Source: Mariaggregatimicrobium sp964498785 (GTDB lineage: Bacteria > Zhuqueibacterota > Zhuqueibacteria > Thermofontimicrobiales > Thiofontviventaceae). From it: a stretch of 12,073 nt of DNA. The stretch lies in contig CAZCJL010000166.1 in assembly GCA_964498785.1 (NCBI GenBank), positions 1 through 12,073 on the forward strand, read 5' to 3'. Position 1 is the first letter of the stretch. Each line of letters starts with the position of its first letter. The notes under the pieces were generated by a model, which saw only the letters and a program-made list of their open reading frames with translations, did no database searches and was not told the DNA's origin. The position numbers and the translations under genes were made by a program. Below are positions 8,027-12,073 of the stretch, in pieces.

Positions 8027-8055
8027 AAATTACTAACAAAAATACAATAAGTCAA
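8027..8055 (-). promoter_or_regulatory. Promoter of glmS
   Basis: On the - strand TTGACT (8050-8055) and TAATTT (8027-8032) are separated by exactly 17 bases. Transcription would start about 8020, leaving a leader of only about 24 bases that contains the GGTGAGG ribosome site at 8002-8008. The gap between guaA and glmS is 116 bp, long enough for an independent unit. No convincing terminator for guaA was seen in it, so some read-through is possible. Confidence 0.55.
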
Positions 8056-8112
8056 GAGAAAAATTGTTTCATCTTTAGTTGTCGCAATATTTATCAGGCT
8101 ATTTACAATATA

Positions 8113-9675
8113 TTACTCCCACTCAATCGTGCTGGGCGGTTTGGAACTAATATCATATACGACCCGATTTACTCCATTCACTTCATTAATGATTCGATTT
8201 GCAACAGTGCTCAAAATTTCATACGGCAGTTTCGCCCAATCAGCAGTCATCGCGTCTTCGCTAGTAACCGCGCGCAATGCAATAACACTATCGTAAGTTC
8301 GCTCGTCCCCCATCACTCCAACCGATTTTACTGGTAGATAAACCGCAAAGGCCTGCCAAATTTTCTGATACCAATTCGACTTTTTTAATTCATCTATATA
8401 AATTTTATCTGCTTTTCTCAATACTTCCAATCGCTTCGCTGTTATTTCGCCAAGCACACGGACTGCCAATCCGGGTCCCGGGAATGGGTGGCGACTGATA
8501 ATTTCTTCCGGAACGTTTAACTCCCGGCCAATTTGCCTTGCTTCATCTTTAAATAACTCTCTGAGCGGTTCGATGATTTTAAAATCCATTTTTTCGGGCA
8601 AGCCACCGACATTATGATGTGTTTTAATAACTGCTGACGGGCCTTTCAATGAAACGCTCTCAATCACATCCGGATACAACGTTCCCTGCACCAAAAATTC
8701 TGTATCACCATTTTCTTTTGCCGCTTTTTCAAAAACCCGAATAAAAATCTCCCCGATAATTTTTCGCTTTTGTTCCGGATTGGTGACATTTTTTAGCCGG
8801 GAAAGGAATTGCTGTGATGCGTCGATAAAAACAAAATTCATACTAAAGAAATTCTGAAATACAGATTTTACCTCAACGGCTTCACCAGCCCGCAACAATC
8901 CATTATCGACAAAAATACACGTTAATTGATTTCCGATTGCTTTGTAAACCAATGCTGCGGCTACTGTTGAATCCACTCCTCCAGAAAGACCACAAATAAC
9001 CTTTTTGTTACCAACCTGACGACGAATTTTTTGAATCGAACTTTCTACAAAAGCCTGGGGGGTCCAGTCGCTTTTTGTATTACATATATTGCAGAGGAAA
9101 TTTTTTAAAAGCGTCCTTCCTTCCACAGTGTGCATTACTTCGGGGTGAAATTGAATTCCATAAAATGGTTTTGATTGATGACAAATCACAGCGTGCGGAG
9201 CATTTTGCGTATGTCCGAGCGTGATAAAATCCTGTGGGATATCCGTCAGTTTATCACCGTGGCTCATCCAAACGGTTGTCGGAGATTTCATTTCATTAAG
9301 CAAGCCATGCGGATTATCGATAAGCAGTTGAGCATGCCCATATTCCCGATGATCAGCGCGCTCAACTTTCCCATTTAGTAAATGCGCGATAACTTGCAAG
9401 CCGTAACAGATTCCCAGTATCGGAATATTTAATTCAAACAATTTTTTAGAAATGAGGGGGGCATTTTGAGTGTATACAGAAGATGGTCCACCCGAAAGAA
9501 TTATTCCATCGGGTGACAATTGTTGAATTTTTTCAACAGGGAAATTAAAAGGCTTGATCTCTGAAAAAACGCCCAATTCGCGAACCCGTCGGGCGATTAA
9601 TTGTGTATACTGGGAACCGAAATCGAGAATGAGTATCATTTCATGATGTTCAGTGTTCAATGCGGTCTGCTCCAT
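8113..9675 (-). CDS. guaA: GMP synthase (glutamine-hydrolysing) GuaA
   Basis: GuaA aminates XMP to GMP using glutamine and ATP, the last step of guanine nucleotide synthesis. The 520-residue protein is complete. The class I glutamine amidotransferase domain (about 13-200) has ILDFGSQYTQLIARRVRE, SGGPSSVY (61-68), nucleophile Cys90 in GICYG, and His177/Glu179 in FHPEV. The ATP-pyrophosphatase domain has the P-loop SGGVDS (231-236) and VDNGLLR. The C-terminal dimerisation domain has RHPFPGPGLAVRVLGE (395-410) and ends DISSKPPSTIEWE. I keep the ATG at 9675 because its length fits the family; Met13 (9639) is possible, and neither has a good ribosome site. It lies 11 bp after the phosphoesterase-propeller gene, so it is probably co-transcribed and translationally coupled with it. 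Confidence 0.98.
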   Translation of the reverse strand: MEQTALNTEHHEMILILDFGSQYTQLIARRVRELGVFSEIKPFNFPVEKIQQLSPDGIILSGGPSSVYTQNAPLISKKLFELNIPILGICYGLQVIAHLLNGKVERADHREYGHAQLLIDNPHGLLNEMKSPTTVWMSHGDKLTDIPQDFITLGHTQNAPHAVICHQSKPFYGIQFHPEVMHTVEGRTLLKNFLCNICNTKSDWTPQAFVESSIQKIRRQVGNKKVICGLSGGVDSTVAAALVYKAIGNQLTCIFVDNGLLRAGEAVEVKSVFQNFFSMNFVFIDASQQFLSRLKNVTNPEQKRKIIGEIFIRVFEKAAKENGDTEFLVQGTLYPDVIESVSLKGPSAVIKTHHNVGGLPEKMDFKIIEPLRELFKDEARQIGRELNVPEEIISRHPFPGPGLAVRVLGEITAKRLEVLRKADKIYIDELKKSNWYQKIWQAFAVYLPVKSVGVMGDERTYDSVIALRAVTSEDAMTADWAKLPYEILSTVANRIINEVNGVNRVVYDISSKPPSTIEWE

Positions 9676-9686
9676 TTCATTCGTTG

Positions 9687-11750
9687 TTATTCTAATTCTG
9701 TTACTGCATAAAAATTGCCATCAAAAGAACCGATATATACGATACCGTTTTTAATTGCCGGCGATGCAAAAATATAATTTTCACTGAGGCGGTACGTCCA
9801 ATTCATAACACCTGTATCGATATAAGCCGCGTATATCGTCCCATTTACCGATCCGGCAACCACTGAAGGGTAATTGAGTGCAGGCGATGAATCCATAATG
9901 CAATCTAACGAATCTGTTAAAGAAGCTGTCCACTCTTCTTCGCCGGTATTTTCTGATAAAGCAAATAAATGTCCGCTAAGTGAACCAAGAATAACTTTAT
10001 CATCAAACTCTAACGGACTGGAGTAACCGGATTTATGGTTTTCAGTTGCAAGATGTTTCCAACCAATATTTCCATTATCGATATCAAACAAAAAAACAGT
10101 ATGTTCGTGCGAAGTCACAAAAACTTTGTTAATTTCGATCAATGGATTAGAAGTGGCTGCAGAATAATAAATATTATCGGAAACCTGACTTCTCCACTTT
10201 AATTCTCCATTTAACGCAGAAAGGCAGTAAAAATATCCATCCCATGCTCCGACCATAACTTTCTCATATTTGATCGCGGGTTTTGCAATTATATGCCCTT
10301 TTGTTTTATATTGCCAGATAAGTGAACCGTTATCAGAGCGGAGCGCATATATCGAGCTATCTCCGGCGCCAAAAATGACTTTTCCACCGTCATAAGCCGG
10401 AGAAGAAAATATCGCTTCTGCGACCTGCTGGCGCCAGTATTCATTTCCTGTATTCGCATCATACGCATAACAATAGCCATCTCCGGACGTTACAAAAACG
10501 GTATCTTCACTTACAGCGGGCTCCGTTAGAACAGGCCCGCCGGTTTGAGTAGTCCATAATATTTTGCCTGAGTCGACTGAAACAGCATATATCTTCCCGT
10601 TGTAACCGCCGAATACAAATGCATCATCAATCACTGTGGCTTTCCCGTGGATTTCAGTACCGATATCCGTTTCAAAAATTCGTCTGGTTTTTCCTCGATC
10701 TATTTTAACATTTATAAAATCAACCCATTTTTCATCTTTTTTTGTTTGATATCGAAACAACAGTATATAATTTCCTTCGGCGAGATTTGTAACATCTATG
10801 TTTTGAAAATATTTATTGCCACCTCGTTGTAATTCCATCCATTCACGACCATTGATACTGACTTCCGGGTGAGTAAAACCGTTTCCAGACATTAAAATTG
10901 GTAGATTGGTATCATATATTTTTGTGGCGCCCGGAGCGCGAAATGAATACCGTGCATCGCTTGTTATCTTTTTTGATGACCGTGTGAACTCTTTTACTGT
11001 TGTTCGGGGATACATTTGTCGATTTGATACTGTAATTGCGCCTTTTGAATCGACATTAAAAATACGATATCCTGATGATTCCGATTTTACGGCTGTTGTC
11101 ATCAAAAAATCGACGCTGTTTAATCTGCGGTGTTCGTTACGATGACCATGGCCGCACAAATAAAGCATAACATTATAATTTTCTATAATTTTCATAAACT
11201 CAATCTCATTATCAACATAGCGTTGCGATCCCATTAATGGATGATGAGCAGCCATAATAATCGGTTTATTTGTACCGGTTTTTTCCAGGTCATTTTTTAG
11301 CCATTTTAATTGCTCCAGCGTAAAATGACCATATTGTTCTAATAGCAAACAACTATTTAGTAAAATAAAATGAACGTCGCCAAAATCAAAAGATTGATAG
11401 GCTTCGCCAAAAACAGATGAATAATTTTTGTACCCATTATTCGCCCATCGAACATCATGATTTCCCATAACATGATAAAATTTAATGCCAGTAGTATCAA
11501 TAAATTGTTGATATTCCTTAAATTCATCAATTAAGCCCATCTCTGTTATATCGCCTGTATGAATAATAAACGAAGGCTTGGGATATAAAAGTTTAATATC
11601 ATCTATTATTGATTTAAAATTTTTAAAGGATTTTTGAGAGCCGATGTGCGTATCCGTTATTTGTACGAAAGAGAATTGGCTGAAGGCGTCAATCGGAAAG
11701 ATAACGAATAGGGAAAAAAGAATATAAAATATCCATTTTTTTTGAATCAT
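9687..11750 (-). CDS. Exported metallophosphoesterase fused to an 8-bladed PQQ-type propeller
   Basis: Starting at 11750 (687 residues), the protein opens with a clear signal peptide (MIQKKWIFYILF..., cleaved about residue 24, DAFS-QF). A calcineurin-like metallophosphoesterase domain follows with all metal-site blocks: TDTHIG (Asp32, His34), HTGD (Asp67), GNHD (97-99), AAHHP (His169/170) and CGHGH (His201, His203). It should be an active two-metal hydrolase, substrate unknown. A beta-sandwich, fibronectin-III-like region lies at about 267-350. Then come PQQ-like repeats (G-x-x-x-G-x-x-YA-x-x-x-x-x-G-x-x-x-W type), eight copies from about 381 to the end. The last lacks its final strand, and the segment RRIFETDIG (357-365) before repeat 1 could supply it and close the ring. 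The propeller is probably structural or substrate-binding, not a quinoprotein enzyme. A start at 11780 would add 10 residues ahead of the signal peptide and has no ribosome site. Confidence 0.9.
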   Translation of the reverse strand: MIQKKWIFYILFSLFVIFPIDAFSQFSFVQITDTHIGSQKSFKNFKSIIDDIKLLYPKPSFIIHTGDITEMGLIDEFKEYQQFIDTTGIKFYHVMGNHDVRWANNGYKNYSSVFGEAYQSFDFGDVHFILLNSCLLLEQYGHFTLEQLKWLKNDLEKTGTNKPIIMAAHHPLMGSQRYVDNEIEFMKIIENYNVMLYLCGHGHRNEHRRLNSVDFLMTTAVKSESSGYRIFNVDSKGAITVSNRQMYPRTTVKEFTRSSKKITSDARYSFRAPGATKIYDTNLPILMSGNGFTHPEVSINGREWMELQRGGNKYFQNIDVTNLAEGNYILLFRYQTKKDEKWVDFINVKIDRGKTRRIFETDIGTEIHGKATVIDDAFVFGGYNGKIYAVSVDSGKILWTTQTGGPVLTEPAVSEDTVFVTSGDGYCYAYDANTGNEYWRQQVAEAIFSSPAYDGGKVIFGAGDSSIYALRSDNGSLIWQYKTKGHIIAKPAIKYEKVMVGAWDGYFYCLSALNGELKWRSQVSDNIYYSAATSNPLIEINKVFVTSHEHTVFLFDIDNGNIGWKHLATENHKSGYSSPLEFDDKVILGSLSGHLFALSENTGEEEWTASLTDSLDCIMDSSPALNYPSVVAGSVNGTIYAAYIDTGVMNWTYRLSENYIFASPAIKNGIVYIGSFDGNFYAVTELE

Positions 11751-11755
11751 TGCTA

Positions 11756-11760
11756 CACCT
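11756..11760 (-). promoter_or_regulatory. Ribosome binding site that decides the phosphoesterase start
   Basis: AGGTG lies 5 bases before the ATG at 11750, directly preceding a Met-Ile-Gln-Lys-Lys signal-peptide start. The tandem ATGs at 11780 and 11777 have no such site, and they would put a hydrophilic 10-residue extension in front of the signal sequence. Confidence 0.65.
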
Positions 11761-11837
11761 GTATCTATGTGAAACATCATAATTGCCGCTGATTAAGAGG
11801 GACATATTTCAATCAGTTAACAAAATTAAATCTTATC

Positions 11838-11866
11838 AATATATGAAATTTTGATCGCACTGTCAA
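11838..11866 (-). promoter_or_regulatory. Near-consensus sigma-70 promoter for the phosphoesterase-guaA unit
   Basis: A perfect TTGACA (11861-11866) and TATATT (11838-11843) are separated by exactly 17 bases on the - strand, the best promoter in the window. The start point would be about 11831, leaving a leader of about 80 bases to the ATG at 11750. The leader contains a 6-bp inverted repeat CTGATT/AATCAG (11789-11794 and 11811-11816), a weak hairpin with no recognisable riboswitch around it. This promoter probably also serves guaA. Confidence 0.65.
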
Positions 11867-11958
11867 GTATAAAATCAATTTTTTAATTTCATGAATTTAT
11901 TCATCTTAATGTAACCCAATCAAAGATTATGGGGTGCAATTCCATTTTGTTGGTATTT

Positions 11959-12054
11959 TAAAATCCTAAACAATGTTCTCGTTCCAATGCTTTGCGTTGG
12001 AATGGATTTTAGGACGCTTTGCGTCCAGTAGTAAAAATACGACGCAAAGCGTCG
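11959..12054. repeat. Three-hairpin palindromic block with a shared GCTTTGCG core
   Basis: Three short-loop hairpins stand in a row. A: TTCCAATGC-TTT-GCGTTGGAA (11982-12002, one G-T pair), enclosed by an outer 8-bp stem TAAAATCC (11959-11966) with GGATTTTA (12004-12011). B: GGACGC-TTT-GCGTCC (12012-12026). C: CGACGC-AAA-GCGTCG (12040-12054). All three share the GC-TTT-GC centre, with C in the reverse sense. The flanking intergenic DNA (11781-11958) is AT-rich and holds only the promoter above. I recall very similar hairpin strings (TTCC-AxGC-TxTGCGT-GGAA followed by GGACGC-TxTGCGTCC) as dispersed intergenic repeats in many environmental bacteria, so this is probably one copy of a REP-like family. 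It may continue past the right edge. Confidence 0.6.
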
Positions 12055-12073
12055 ATCAATACATCGGGCTGTA

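Noticed and set aside
7997..8112. glmS ribozyme or other riboswitch upstream of glmS
   Set aside because: The predicted leader is only about 24 bases and the whole gap 116 bases, with no ribozyme core or cleavage-site arrangement visible.
9676..9686. Purine riboswitch upstream of guaA
   Set aside because: Only 11 bases separate guaA from the previous gene, too short for any aptamer.
9687..11750. PQQ-dependent dehydrogenase
   Set aside because: The repeats are of the structural PQQ-like type after a phosphoesterase domain. The chain lacks the dehydrogenase active-site region and a heme motif.
11959..12054. CRISPR array
   Set aside because: The three hairpins differ in sequence and length, there are no uniform spacers, and no cas genes are nearby.

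Overview
This is a chromosomal-looking stretch from a bacterium with moderately AT-rich DNA. It holds six complete protein-coding genes: one on the + strand (mutY, left) and five on the - strand, which fill the rest. Three are standard housekeeping genes (mutY, glmS, guaA). The other three are exported or membrane proteins: an unrecognised 809-residue protein, a TPR plus periplasmic-binding-fold protein resembling penicillin-binding-protein activators, and a metallophosphoesterase fused to a PQQ-type beta-propeller. Signal peptides and a periplasmic-binding-fold protein without a lipobox suggest a diderm. The exported TPR and propeller proteins would fit the FCB/Calditrichota/KSB1-type diderms. 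The best promoters match the ordinary sigma-70 consensus (TTGACA-N17-TATATT), not the Bacteroidota -33/-7 type. This placement is an inference; there is no rRNA or other marker in the window.

Layout: bases 1-550 are non-coding apart from a weak mutY promoter. mutY (551-1624) ends 5 bp from the stop of the convergent 809-residue gene (1630-4059, -). A 245-bp gap follows, with a candidate promoter, a perfect small palindrome and a block of three consecutive hairpins. Then, read on the - strand from right to left, come the phosphoesterase-propeller gene (9687-11750), guaA (8113-9675, 11 bp downstream), glmS (6161-7996, with its own promoter in a 116-bp gap) and the TPR/binding-fold gene (4305-6137, 23 bp downstream of glmS). 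The right edge (11959-12054) carries three more hairpins with a shared core sequence.

Likely transcription units: phosphoesterase-propeller plus guaA from a near-consensus promoter at 11838-11866; glmS plus the TPR/binding-fold gene from a promoter at 8027-8055; the 809-residue gene from a weaker promoter in the 4060-4304 gap; and mutY alone. The most suggestive functional link is glmS, which makes glucosamine-6-phosphate for cell-wall precursors, followed directly by a protein built like LpoA, an activator of peptidoglycan synthases. No mobile element, CRISPR array, tRNA or rRNA was found. The least explained items are the 809-residue membrane protein and the two hairpin blocks.
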